This document shows, in pieces, positions 8,496 to 17,086 of a stretch of 64,000 nucleotides of DNA. The notes below the pieces were generated by a model. That model did not search any database. It worked only from the letters and a program-made list of their open reading frames with translations, and was not told where the DNA came from. The DNA lies in assembly GCF_001436315.1 (NCBI RefSeq), contig NZ_AYZA01000016.1, positions 1 through 64,000 of the forward strand, read 5' to 3'. Position numbers and translations under genes: made by a program. How positions within the stretch are numbered: the first letter of the stretch is position 1; every line of letters begins with the position of its first letter. This DNA comes from Ligilactobacillus aviarius subsp. aviarius DSM 20655 (GTDB taxonomy: Bacteria; Bacillota; Bacilli; Lactobacillales; Lactobacillaceae).

Positions 8496-9731
8496 CTAGA
8501 AGTTGAGATGAACTTTTTTCGGTTGGGTCTCAACCAAAATCTTTCCGTTCCGAATCGAATATAAAACTTCGGCATGTTGATTTAACACGTCATAGAAGTT
8601 TGGCCCATTAACGATCAGGAAGTTTGCCGGTTTACCAACTTCAATGCCGTAATGATCGGTAATATGCAACGTCTTGGCCGCATTCGTCGTGACAAACTGA
8701 TAAGCATTTTTCAATTCAGTGTAGCCCATCATGTGACCAACGACCATTCCCATGTACACCGGATCAAGCATATTGCCGTCTCCCATTGGATACCATGGAT
8801 CTTTAATATCGTCTTCCCCGAACGAAACATTGATTCCGGCATCCCGTAATTCCTTAACGCGGGTCATTCCACGCCGTTTCGGATACGTATCGAACCGGCC
8901 GCCTAAATGCGTATTGACCAATGGATTAGCAACGAAATTAATATGTGAAAGTTTAAGCAACTTAAACAGTTTGAACGTATAGGCATCGTTATACGACCCC
9001 ATTGCCGTTGTATGACTGGCAGTTACCTTATCACCCAGTCCGGTTTCATAAGCTAAAGTTGCCAAGGTTTCCAATCCCCGCGCTTGCGGATCGTCGATTT
9101 CATCACAGTGAACATCGATCAATAAGTCATTTTTCGCTGCCAAATCAGCAATAAAGTGCAGTGATTCAACCCCGTATTCGCGGGTAAATTCATAATGCGG
9201 AATGCCGCCTAACGCATCCACACCCATCTTAACGGCTTCTTCCATCAATTCCTTTCCATGCGGAAATGATAAAATTCCTTCTTGCGGAAAAGCAACCAGC
9301 TGCAATTCCACAACATCCTGCATTTCTTCCTTAACTTCAAGCAATGCTTTTAAAGCCGTCAGTTGCGGATCAGTCACATCGACATGGCTTCGAACTACTT
9401 GAATTCCGTTTGCCACTTGCCGCCGAATCGCCTTTCGAGCCCGTTCCTTAACGTCTTCAATCGATAACGTTTCTTTGCGTTCAGCCCAAATATTAATTCC
9501 TTCAAATAACGTTCCCGTTTCATTCCATCGCGGTTGACCAGCCGTCATGGTGGTATCTAAGTGAACATGTGAATCAATGTACGGTGGTAAAGCTAAATTT
9601 CCGTTACCGTCAATCACCTGTTCATTCTCATTCGGTTTCAATCCCGTTTGAATCGCAACAAACTTGCCGTCTTTGATCCGTAAATCAACATTTTCATTCT
9701 TTTCCGCTAACTTGACGTTTTTAATTAACAT
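8496..9731 (-). CDS. codA: Cytosine deaminase
   Basis: 411 residues from ATG 9731, chosen for the AAGGGG site 6 bases upstream and the family-typical N-terminus. It belongs to the amidohydrolase superfamily and matches E. coli CodA closely: HVHLDTTMTAGQPRWN (metal-binding His pair), HVDV, QLVAFPQEGI, DVHCDEIDD (metal His and catalytic Glu), ASHTTAM, and FGEDDIKDPWYP with the metal-binding Asp. It turns cytosine into uracil and ammonia for pyrimidine salvage. It starts 2 bases after the codB stop, so the two form an operon with likely translational coupling. The family usually has FGHDD; Glu replaces His here, next to the active-site Asp, which may shift substrate preference. Confidence 0.96.
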   Translation of the reverse strand: MLIKNVKLAEKNENVDLRIKDGKFVAIQTGLKPNENEQVIDGNGNLALPPYIDSHVHLDTTMTAGQPRWNETGTLFEGINIWAERKETLSIEDVKERARKAIRRQVANGIQVVRSHVDVTDPQLTALKALLEVKEEMQDVVELQLVAFPQEGILSFPHGKELMEEAVKMGVDALGGIPHYEFTREYGVESLHFIADLAAKNDLLIDVHCDEIDDPQARGLETLATLAYETGLGDKVTASHTTAMGSYNDAYTFKLFKLLKLSHINFVANPLVNTHLGGRFDTYPKRRGMTRVKELRDAGINVSFGEDDIKDPWYPMGDGNMLDPVYMGMVVGHMMGYTELKNAYQFVTTNAAKTLHITDHYGIEVGKPANFLIVNGPNFYDVLNQHAEVLYSIRNGKILVETQPKKVHLNF

Positions 9732-9733
9732 AG

Positions 9734-11104
9734 TTATCCCCTTTTCTGTAAGATCCAATGTTGGCCAATTCCGTATAACACTGCGCTAATGATCATTGCA
9801 ATGAAGGTGGCGCCGGTTACATTCACGATCACCGGCACGTGTTGAAGAAGGTTGTAGATCACAATTCCGATGATCCATACTGCAAAGGCAAAGTAATTAA
9901 CTCCACCGTGATACCAGTTCTTGCCGTTGACCTTTGTCAGCTCATCAATTTCGTATTTTTGATGATGAACCACATAGAAGTCGGTGATCATAATTCCGAT
10001 CATTGGGCCTAAGATCATACCAATGTAATTCAAGAATGCCTCAAACGTGTCCAAGAAACTGCCGACGATCAACGGAATAAACGTTACAAAGGTGGCAAGA
10101 ATCGTAACGATCCATAATGCCTTACGTAATTTGATCTTATGGAACAGGTTGTTTAACGCCGAGGCCGCTGCCATTAGGTTGGCTGCGTTCGCCGTCATAC
10201 TCGTTAACACGATCACGATCATCGCTAACACGCCTAAACCAAGCTTATTCGCAATCGTACTTGGATCAGAGTTGTTCGGATTAAATTGGCCCGATGTAAT
10301 CGCAATGCTGATCGTTGAAACCACTCCAATCAATGCAAACCACAGAACACCAATCAAAGCTCCCCAGAACGAAGCGTGCGTTGCCGCCCCTTTCTTGGCC
10401 GTAAAACGGGTAAAATCAGCTCCGGCTGTGACCCAGGCAAGGTTAAAGGCCGCTAAAATGTCCATTGCGTGGCCAGCTTTCAATTGTTCTGAATGCGGAA
10501 CGACCCAGGTTACTAACTGGTGAAATGACACCGTCCGGAAAACAACAATCGATTCCCAAATCACAAAACCAATGACAAAGATAATTCCGATCCGTTCGAT
10601 AATTTGGATTGAGCGTTCGCCCATTGAAACGCTGATCAAGTGCAAGACACTCATTACTAATACTCCGACGATCACGCCGAAAATCCCCGTATTTGAAGTT
10701 GCATTGTACGTCTTCCAACCAAAGAAATCATGGAAGAGGATACTTAACGATGTTGCCGCAATAAAAGTATTTACCGCTGTCCACCCGACAAACTGAACCA
10801 CGTTGATCACCGATGGCACATAACTACCGCGAATTCCAAATGAACTCCGGGTCAACGCCATCGTGCTAACGCCGGTAATGTATCCCATTAAACCAACGAG
10901 CGAAAGCAGAACATATGACAATGCCGATGATGCAATCAAAACCTTAGTTGCGAGCACCAAGCCGCACGCCGCAACGACCCCGCCAATGTACCATGTTCCG
11001 TTATTTGCATTCGCACCGATCCACGTTGCAAACATATCCCAGTGCGACATATGCCGGTTCGCAACCGGAATCTGTTCAATTGGATAAGTTTTCTGTTTTT
11101 CCAT
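9734..11104 (-). CDS. codB: Cytosine permease, NCS1 family
   Basis: 456 residues with about 12 membrane segments and NCS1 features: the N-terminal PVANRHMSHWDMFATWIGANANNGTW stretch and the GADFTRF segment near residue 227. It imports cytosine with cations for the deaminase encoded 2 bases downstream. The ATG at 11104 has AAAGGGTGG about 8 bases upstream. The start lies 21 bases after the end of a strong hairpin with a T-run (see 11125-11169), so expression may be controlled by premature termination. Confidence 0.93.
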   Translation of the reverse strand: MEKQKTYPIEQIPVANRHMSHWDMFATWIGANANNGTWYIGGVVAACGLVLATKVLIASSALSYVLLSLVGLMGYITGVSTMALTRSSFGIRGSYVPSVINVVQFVGWTAVNTFIAATSLSILFHDFFGWKTYNATSNTGIFGVIVGVLVMSVLHLISVSMGERSIQIIERIGIIFVIGFVIWESIVVFRTVSFHQLVTWVVPHSEQLKAGHAMDILAAFNLAWVTAGADFTRFTAKKGAATHASFWGALIGVLWFALIGVVSTISIAITSGQFNPNNSDPSTIANKLGLGVLAMIVIVLTSMTANAANLMAAASALNNLFHKIKLRKALWIVTILATFVTFIPLIVGSFLDTFEAFLNYIGMILGPMIGIMITDFYVVHHQKYEIDELTKVNGKNWYHGGVNYFAFAVWIIGIVIYNLLQHVPVIVNVTGATFIAMIISAVLYGIGQHWILQKRG

Positions 11105-11124
11105 TAATCAGCCACCCTTTCTCA

Positions 11125-11169
11125 TCAAAAAAATCGGACTACTGGCATTCAAAATCCAATAGTCCGATT
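11125..11169 (-). terminator. Terminator-like hairpin in the codB leader, possible attenuator
   Basis: Minus strand: AATCGGACTATTGG (11169-11156) pairs over 14 bases with CCAGTAGTCCGATT (11145-11132), one G-U pair, then seven T. It ends directly before the codB ribosome binding site. It may simply end the surface-protein gene whose stop is at 11275, but the 105-base gap and closeness to codB favour attenuation. A 7-base segment GCATTCA (11210-11204) is complementary to TGAATGC (11151-11145) in the loop and 3' arm, giving a possible competing fold. No PyrR or purine riboswitch consensus is recognisable. Confidence 0.7.
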
Positions 11170-11274
11170 AATTCAATAGCTATTATTCGTCCACGTTGTA
11201 AAATGAATGCTCACTGACATCCTTTATTTTGCTCTGTGAACTATTATTCCATTTTTAATTTTAAAATTCAATTA

Positions 11275-13242
11275 TTATTTTCGTTTCTTTGAGAAGAATG
11301 CTCTTCCTGAAACGATCATAATTGCCAATCCTACTAGACTGTATACCCAAGTATACGGATCCATTCGGGTTGCCGGTAAAATCCCTTGAATCGGCAATGT
11401 GACCCGGCGAACATTTGAAACCGGATGAGCAGCATTCCGATGTTTCAGCGTCAATCCTTGTTTTGAAGGATTTGATGCTTTTGCTGATTCATGGCTTGCC
11501 TCATGAAGCGCCGCAGCCTTATCCATTTTCTTTACAGCTTTAGCGGCTTTTGAATTTGAAAAGTGCATTTCATGCTTCAATGTCCGAATCTGTTGTGGAT
11601 TCAAATGAAGATTGCCGTTTTGATCGACCATTGGCTGTGAAGCCTGTCGAACAGCACTCTTGGCTGCTTGGTTCTTCGCCAATCCAGCGACCCGTTCTTT
11701 CCGCGTCGAACGCGATTCAGCTTTGGTCTTTGCTTTAGCTGCTTTGACTGATTTTGCCTTTGCAGATTCAGTCTTTGTCTTGGCTGACTTGACTGCTTTA
11801 GCCTTTGCATGTTCGGTCTTCGCCTTGGCATTTTTATGTGATTTTGATTCCGCTGGTTTGATCTTCTTGGAAATTTTTGGCAACTTCTTTGAAGAATGAT
11901 CAATTTTTGCCGGAATCTTTATCGTTGATGAAGAATGATTCAAGTTAATTGAAACCGAGTTCTCCTTCACCGGTCCTGGTTCAGGCACCGGAACAACGAT
12001 AATGATACTTTCACGTGAATGGTGTCCATTTCCCTTTACTGAAGATGAACTGGCCCATTTACTTGACTTCGAAATTGACGATGAAGATTTTCGATTGCTT
12101 GACCAGCTTAACAGTGACGAACTCATCATTGAAGAGTGCTTGTCGATTGAAGAGCTCTTAACCTTTGATTCACTTCGCTTTGAACTTTGCGATGAATCAA
12201 CTGATGAAGACGTGCTTGAACTCTTTGAAACCGGTAGTTTCTTCAAGCTTGATGAACTTGCTGTCAATGATGACGAGCTTGACTTCACCAGACTACTTGA
12301 TGACGAACTCAATCTCGAAGATGAACCTTTACTCCGACTGTTTGATTTTTCTGAACACCAGCCCGGATGACGATGAGTATCTTTATCCGTACTTGATGCA
12401 GAAATAAGTGATGAACTCGAACTTGACTTCGAGCTTAATGGAGATGGAATAATAATCGACACTGGTCCTGGGCCATAGTCAATAATGATTCCCTTTCCAT
12501 GGTATGACGAGCTTGAAGACCATGAGGAACTGTTTGATCCTGAGTTCACATGCGGAAAGCTGCGGGTAATTGCTTTTCCATCTTCATCATCTGACGAACT
12601 TGAAATCCGACTTGATTTCGAATTCAACGATGATGAGCTTGCCTTAATTACCGCCGAATGCGCATTAATTGATGAACTTCCAATATTGTCGTCATTTCGG
12701 TTTGACAATGAGCTTGAAAGTCCGATAACCGGGACAACTGGAGCCTTTGATGCAGTGTTTCCAGTGCATCCGCCAGTCATGCCACCAATATCGATCACGC
12801 CGCCAGCACCGATTGCCCCAAAGTCCATGCTGCCAAAAGCAGCAATAATTTGGGCAATCTCGCCGCTATTTGCGTTAACCGTAAATGTAATTACCCCGTA
12901 ATCGCTCCCGTATTCGAGCGTCAACGTTGCAATTTCTTTTCCGTGACTAACGACTTTAACGGAAAGTGTCTTTCCCGTGTACTTCCCGTGTGGAAGCAAT
13001 ACTTTTACCTGATCACCCTTCTTAAAGTTCCGAATCCGAGGTGACCACAGAATACACTTTCCGCTCTCTGAATTTTCAATATTAGTTTCGCTTAACGATG
13101 AATTTTGAATTAATTGACTAGCTGCAGAAGGCATTAAATCAGCACTTCTGCTTGAATTATTTACACTTGCAGCATTTGTGCTACCAACGACCCCCATGAT
13201 TGATAGTAGCAAGGTAAAAAGAACAATTTTATTTTTTTTCAT
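11275..13242 (-). CDS. Large serine-rich surface protein with LPATR anchor-like C-terminus
   Basis: 655 residues from ATG 13242; an upstream in-frame ATG at 13251 overlaps the AAGG ribosome binding site and is less likely. Signal peptide to about residue 25, then a beta-rich domain (about 55-165) holding two Cys (in GKCILW and GGCTGN), a long Ser-rich region broken by hydrophobic patches such as IIIDYGPGPVSIIIP, and a Lys/Ala-rich segment (about 465-525) built of AKAKT/AKAKS units. The end reads LPATRMD, a membrane segment and KKRK. That layout is a sortase signal except Arg replaces Gly. No homologous function is recognised; adhesion or stalk roles are inferred from composition. The basic segment could bind teichoic acid or nucleic acid. 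Confidence 0.8.
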   Translation of the reverse strand: MKKNKIVLFTLLLSIMGVVGSTNAASVNNSSRSADLMPSAASQLIQNSSLSETNIENSESGKCILWSPRIRNFKKGDQVKVLLPHGKYTGKTLSVKVVSHGKEIATLTLEYGSDYGVITFTVNANSGEIAQIIAAFGSMDFGAIGAGGVIDIGGMTGGCTGNTASKAPVVPVIGLSSSLSNRNDDNIGSSSINAHSAVIKASSSSLNSKSSRISSSSDDEDGKAITRSFPHVNSGSNSSSWSSSSSYHGKGIIIDYGPGPVSIIIPSPLSSKSSSSSSLISASSTDKDTHRHPGWCSEKSNSRSKGSSSRLSSSSSSLVKSSSSSLTASSSSLKKLPVSKSSSTSSSVDSSQSSKRSESKVKSSSIDKHSSMMSSSLLSWSSNRKSSSSISKSSKWASSSSVKGNGHHSRESIIIVVPVPEPGPVKENSVSINLNHSSSTIKIPAKIDHSSKKLPKISKKIKPAESKSHKNAKAKTEHAKAKAVKSAKTKTESAKAKSVKAAKAKTKAESRSTRKERVAGLAKNQAAKSAVRQASQPMVDQNGNLHLNPQQIRTLKHEMHFSNSKAAKAVKKMDKAAALHEASHESAKASNPSKQGLTLKHRNAAHPVSNVRRVTLPIQGILPATRMDPYTWVYSLVGLAIMIVSGRAFFSKKRK

Positions 13243-13344
13243 TCTAACCATCCTTTTTTACCGTTCAACTCTCTATCATCATTTTACCCATCTTTGTTGA
13301 TTTTGGAAACTTAAAATTCGAGTTTATATCTTTCTTAATAAATT

Positions 13345-14859
13345 TTACCGATTAGAAACAATTTCTTCATTTTGCTTGTGAGTTGCATGTGCATATAATG
13401 CCCACCCAACTAAGCCGAAGAAGATCGGCCCGAATGCTGTCCAAAAGGCAGTTGAATAATCATGTTGCAAAACCGGTTCGATACATGTGAAAATAATGCT
13501 TACTGCAATTACGATCCACACGATAATTGAAACGATCCATGTTGTTGATTGCTTTTTATAGAAAACAAATGGCCGGTCAATGTCTTTCTTCATCTTGAAG
13601 AACGGGAAAGCCCCAATCAAGAAGAGGTATGGGGCAGCTGACGAAACATTCATCATATCTGTCAAAACGGTAAAGAATGTGCTGGCTGCATCCCCACCAA
13701 AGGCAACAAATAAAATGATGGCAATTACCACAACGGCTTGCAGCCACATTGCACTCGCCGGCATTCCCTTATCATTTAATTTTGTCAATTCCTTTGGTAG
13801 TAAGTGCGTATCGCACCCTAGGACAAATGACTTAATCGGTGAATAAATCATCATAAATGCGCCGCCGATTCCGGCTAAAACATCCGTTAACCCGGCAAAG
13901 TGGGCAAACGCTAAGCCGATTCCTTGAGCTCCGCTGGCTGACATGCCGAATGCCTTACCGATTTCAACCCCTAAGTTGTTAATAATGACATATTCACAGT
14001 TTGCAAGGTTAACATTGCTCTTTCCTAAAACGTGACTCCAGTTAGTTGAAAAACCGCACATCACGATCATTACAATATAAAGACTCGTCATCAACAGCAT
14101 CGCCGTAACTAAAGCCTTCGGATAAGTCTTTTCAGGCCGGTCAACCGAATCGATCACGCCTGAAGTTGTTTCCAACCCCGCAAACGCAAAGATTGCGTAT
14201 ACAAGGAATGAAATGATTGCAATCGGGCTTTGGAAACTTGCATTTGGTGACCGCAAAAGATTATTGGTTCCTGAAATGCTTTCAGCTAATACTCCGTGGT
14301 GCATGATCAGCACAACAATACTTAACAAACTGAATAAGATTGAGATTGCAAACGCAAAAATTCCGCCAATACTTGCCACCTTGGCAATCTTATCAACCCC
14401 GCGGCTGGCCGCAAACGTAACGATTAAAATGAACAGTGCCCCGAGCATCCCCACAACTTCGGTTGATGAGAAGTGCCAAAAATGCCAGCTTTGGGTTTTA
14501 TCTGATCCAAACAGCATCGTTGATACCGAAACGATAAAGAAGTTCGTTGATGAAACCAGCCAAATGATCCATGATGCAAGCCAAATAAACGTCCCAATAA
14601 ATGCAAATTTTTCATTCGTTGAGCCGCGCAACCATGAATAAATTCCACCTTTTGCTTCCCGAAATGAAGCACCGTATTCAGCAAACATCAACGCTGACGG
14701 CAGGAAGAATAATAGGGCTGCCAAAATATACCAAATTACGCTCGAGTAACCCATCTGGTAAAACGCCGTTAGCGAATTACTGAATCCAAAGATCGCTGAG
14801 AAAATCATTAAAACTAAACTACCATACTTAATTTTGTTCTGTCCGGGGTTGTCGTCCAT
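13345..14859 (-). CDS. APC-superfamily amino-acid permease, YjeM-like
   Basis: 504 residues. ATG 14859 is preferred to one 9 bases upstream, since AAGGA overlaps the earlier ATG. About 12 membrane segments are seen, with the APC N-terminal pattern SLVLMIFSAIFGFSNSLTAFYQMGY, a conserved EYGASFREAKGGIYSWL, and FAFAGLETTSGVIDSVDRPEKTYPKA near residue 235. The length and these motifs place it with the YjeM branch of glutamate/GABA-type transporters. The substrate is not known and should not be assumed to be GABA, since no decarboxylase gene is near. It is monocistronic and divergent from the GT14 gene at 15037. I see no clear terminator downstream. Confidence 0.85.
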   Translation of the reverse strand: MDDNPGQNKIKYGSLVLMIFSAIFGFSNSLTAFYQMGYSSVIWYILAALLFFLPSALMFAEYGASFREAKGGIYSWLRGSTNEKFAFIGTFIWLASWIIWLVSSTNFFIVSVSTMLFGSDKTQSWHFWHFSSTEVVGMLGALFILIVTFAASRGVDKIAKVASIGGIFAFAISILFSLLSIVVLIMHHGVLAESISGTNNLLRSPNASFQSPIAIISFLVYAIFAFAGLETTSGVIDSVDRPEKTYPKALVTAMLLMTSLYIVMIVMCGFSTNWSHVLGKSNVNLANCEYVIINNLGVEIGKAFGMSASGAQGIGLAFAHFAGLTDVLAGIGGAFMMIYSPIKSFVLGCDTHLLPKELTKLNDKGMPASAMWLQAVVVIAIILFVAFGGDAASTFFTVLTDMMNVSSAAPYLFLIGAFPFFKMKKDIDRPFVFYKKQSTTWIVSIIVWIVIAVSIIFTCIEPVLQHDYSTAFWTAFGPIFFGLVGWALYAHATHKQNEEIVSNR

Positions 14860-14994
14860 TAAAACCATTCCTTATCTGATTAAATTTTCTATATTATAGC
14901 ACGATTTTAATTTGTTTTTAATCTTTTTCAAATATTTATCTAAATTTATTGCAACTTACTTCCCAATCAAATAGTAATTCAATTTCACTTGTGC

Positions 14995-15000
14995 TAAAAT
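14995..15000 (+). promoter_or_regulatory. Extended -10 promoter of the GT14 gene
   Basis: TGCTAAAAT carries the TG of an extended -10 one base before TAAAAT; no good -35 is visible. The GH53 gene at 24054 has the same TGCTAAAATGG-type element. Confidence 0.55.
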
Positions 15001-15036
15001 CGCTTTATGATTTAAAGGAATAAAGAGGGATCCCTT

Positions 15037-15918
15037 ATGCAAGCTGTTTTAATCTTAGCTCATAAGAATTTTGATCAGGTTGCCCAGCTTTCAAAGTTGC
15101 TGCAACGAAAATTTGAAATTTACATTCATTTTGATAAAAAATACAAATTGACCGCGCAACAAATTGAGTGGTTGCAAAAAAACTCAATTCATTACATTTC
15201 AGAAATTGAAGTCCACTGGGGCGGATGGTCAATTGGTGAAGCTGCTTTCCGGTTAATGAAACTCGCTTTAAGTAATCCGCAAATCACCCACGTTCATTTG
15301 ATTTCCGGGCAAGATTGGCCGGTAATAAACATTGATGACCTATACAACTTTTACGAAAATAATAATCATATTTACTGTGTCTATCACAAAGCCAGTGAAT
15401 ATCGGATCACCAACGAATTACCTGAATGGTGGCAGAAGTTCTACTTTAACTACGATACCGTGAACCGGCGAACGTTCTTCGGCAAGTTCTACCATCGTTT
15501 CTTACTGTATGGGCAAATGCTGTTCCATGTTAATAAACTCAAAAAACTTGGAATCAACTTAGAACTTTATCACGGCGCTAACTGGTGCGACTTGCCCCGC
15601 GATGCAGCCCAATATTGCATTGATTATATGGATAATCATCCTGAATTTATTAAGATGCTTGAAACCGGCGCATTTTCAGATGAATTCTGGGTTCAAACGA
15701 TTTTGTGCAATCGTTCTCAATTCCGGTCGCGAATCGTAAATGATTTCCACCGATATGTTAAATGGGAACATCAAAACGGCGGCTGGCCGGCTAACCTTGA
15801 TAACCGTGATTTTGAATTGATCACTCGAAACCCTGATTATCAATTTGCACGCAAATTCGAACCTGAATACTCAACCGAGTTAATTCAAAAATTAAATCAT
15901 TACTATCACAATGACTAA
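15037..15918 (+). CDS. Core-2/I-branching type glycosyltransferase (GT14)
   Basis: 293 residues. Family features: the start QAVLILAHKNFDQVAQL, YIHFDKKY, EVHWGGWSIGEAA, HVHLISGQDWPV near residue 90, GANWCDLPRDAAQY near 185 and SDEFWVQTIL near 213. Animal relatives add beta-1,6-GlcNAc branches; bacterial members are found in surface polysaccharide loci. It is soluble, without a signal or membrane segment, so it acts in the cytoplasm on a lipid- or protein-linked acceptor. GAGGGA lies 8 bases before the ATG. It converges on the Gtf3-like transferase gene at 15949 and shares a terminator with it. Donor and acceptor are unknown. Confidence 0.88.
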   Translation: MQAVLILAHKNFDQVAQLSKLLQRKFEIYIHFDKKYKLTAQQIEWLQKNSIHYISEIEVHWGGWSIGEAAFRLMKLALSNPQITHVHLISGQDWPVINIDDLYNFYENNNHIYCVYHKASEYRITNELPEWWQKFYFNYDTVNRRTFFGKFYHRFLLYGQMLFHVNKLKKLGINLELYHGANWCDLPRDAAQYCIDYMDNHPEFIKMLETGAFSDEFWVQTILCNRSQFRSRIVNDFHRYVKWEHQNGGWPANLDNRDFELITRNPDYQFARKFEPEYSTELIQKLNHYYHND

Positions 15919-15950
15919 AAATGATGTTGGAATTTCCAACATCATTTTTT
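15917..15950. terminator. Bidirectional terminator between convergent glycosyltransferase genes
   Basis: A near-perfect 12-base stem (AATGATGTTGGA with TCCAACATCATT) with T-runs in both directions, abutting both stop codons. Confidence 0.9.
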
Positions 15951-16989
15951 AATTGTTCTTATGTGCTAAGGCTTCAACTTTGGCTAATGCCGTCTTCGTA
16001 TAGAACCCGTCACGTAATTTAGCCGCTAACTGTTCAGCATTGTGCTTCAATTCCAAATACTGGTCTTTCGTTACGTTCGCTAATACTTCATCAATCCGAT
16101 TCAAGTCATCAATTACAATTCCAACATTGTGCTGTTTAATAAAATCAGCGATTGCCGCTTGACTCCACGTGATGACTGGAATTCCTGAACTTAAGTAAAG
16201 CGATGTCTTATGCGGATTATTGTACCGCATGTAATTGCCATCGATTCCAGAACATTCCGTAAGCGATTCGCCGTCCCAAACAAGGCCAAAGTCTTCATTT
16301 AAGAAAGCGGGGATCTCTTCTGGCGTTTTACTGCCGCGATAGTCAATTGAATCCCCATATTTTAATGGATTAACGCCGTAAACAACAAACTTGGTCTTCG
16401 TATTCAACTTTGTCAAAAAGACTGGCTTGTATAAATTACCTGCAAAGTTAACATTCTTGTCAAAGTTCTGCATTTCATTGATTGGTTGCGGGTTAATGTA
16501 GTCAAAAATTTCAAGGGAAATCATTGGAACTTTGACCCCATTATCTTGCAACCACTTTTTCATTTTTTCATTGTGAACGATCAACCCATCAAACTTATTA
16601 AAAAGCTTGATTTCGTTTTTAGAAAAGTCACCCTGGTTTAACTTCGCCGTTTCATTGGTCCGCAAAGTCTTAACATCGTGAACCAAGAGATAAAACGGAC
16701 AATTATTGTACTTCTTCAGTTCGTGCAATGCAATGTAGCTCATAAACCGATTATATCCAGAATACTGAAAGACGATTAATTCCGGATCAAGTTTGTAAAA
16801 TGACTTTAACTGACCACTGATTGCTTTAAAAAGGTATGACAACCGGGCCTTCTTCCCTTGCGGATTTTCAACCACGATACTTTGGTAGCCCTGATCTTTT
16901 GCAATCGTAATAATGTCATCTTTGGCCTTTGAACCCGCTGTATTAGCTTGGCTCGTTTGTTCTTGAACTGTTACTAAAATCTTCGTCAT
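15949..16989 (-). CDS. Gtf3/WbbI-like sugar transferase
   Basis: 346 residues, no signal or membrane segment. The pattern AGSKAKDDI near the N-terminus, LLVHDVKTLR near 105, GLIVHNEKMKKWL near 138, NFAGNLYKPVFL near 184, FGLVWDGES near 240, YNNPHKTSLYLSSGIPVI near 262 is that of the GT-B family including the streptococcal Gtf3 enzyme of serine-rich adhesin glycosylation and the E. coli galactofuranosyltransferase WbbI. A clear paralogue lies at 46435-47445. The serine-rich proteins here, or a Galf-containing glycan given glf at 7252, are plausible acceptors; both are inference. The gene probably has its own promoter, as a terminator follows the GH25 gene upstream. Confidence 0.86.
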   Translation of the reverse strand: MTKILVTVQEQTSQANTAGSKAKDDIITIAKDQGYQSIVVENPQGKKARLSYLFKAISGQLKSFYKLDPELIVFQYSGYNRFMSYIALHELKKYNNCPFYLLVHDVKTLRTNETAKLNQGDFSKNEIKLFNKFDGLIVHNEKMKKWLQDNGVKVPMISLEIFDYINPQPINEMQNFDKNVNFAGNLYKPVFLTKLNTKTKFVVYGVNPLKYGDSIDYRGSKTPEEIPAFLNEDFGLVWDGESLTECSGIDGNYMRYNNPHKTSLYLSSGIPVITWSQAAIADFIKQHNVGIVIDDLNRIDEVLANVTKDQYLELKHNAEQLAAKLRDGFYTKTALAKVEALAHKNN

Positions 16990-17042
16990 TTTACACTCTC
17001 CTTAACATCAGCTTTTTTAATTATAGTTAATTATTTAGCAAA

Positions 17043-17074
17043 AGAAAAGAGGTGCAACCGAATGTCACACCTCA
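17043..17074 (-). terminator. Terminator of the GH25 gene
   Basis: Minus-strand stem GAGGTGTGA with TTGCACCTC (one mismatch, loop cattcgg), followed by TTTTCTTTT. Confidence 0.85.
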
Positions 17075-17086
17075 TCTTTATTCAAA

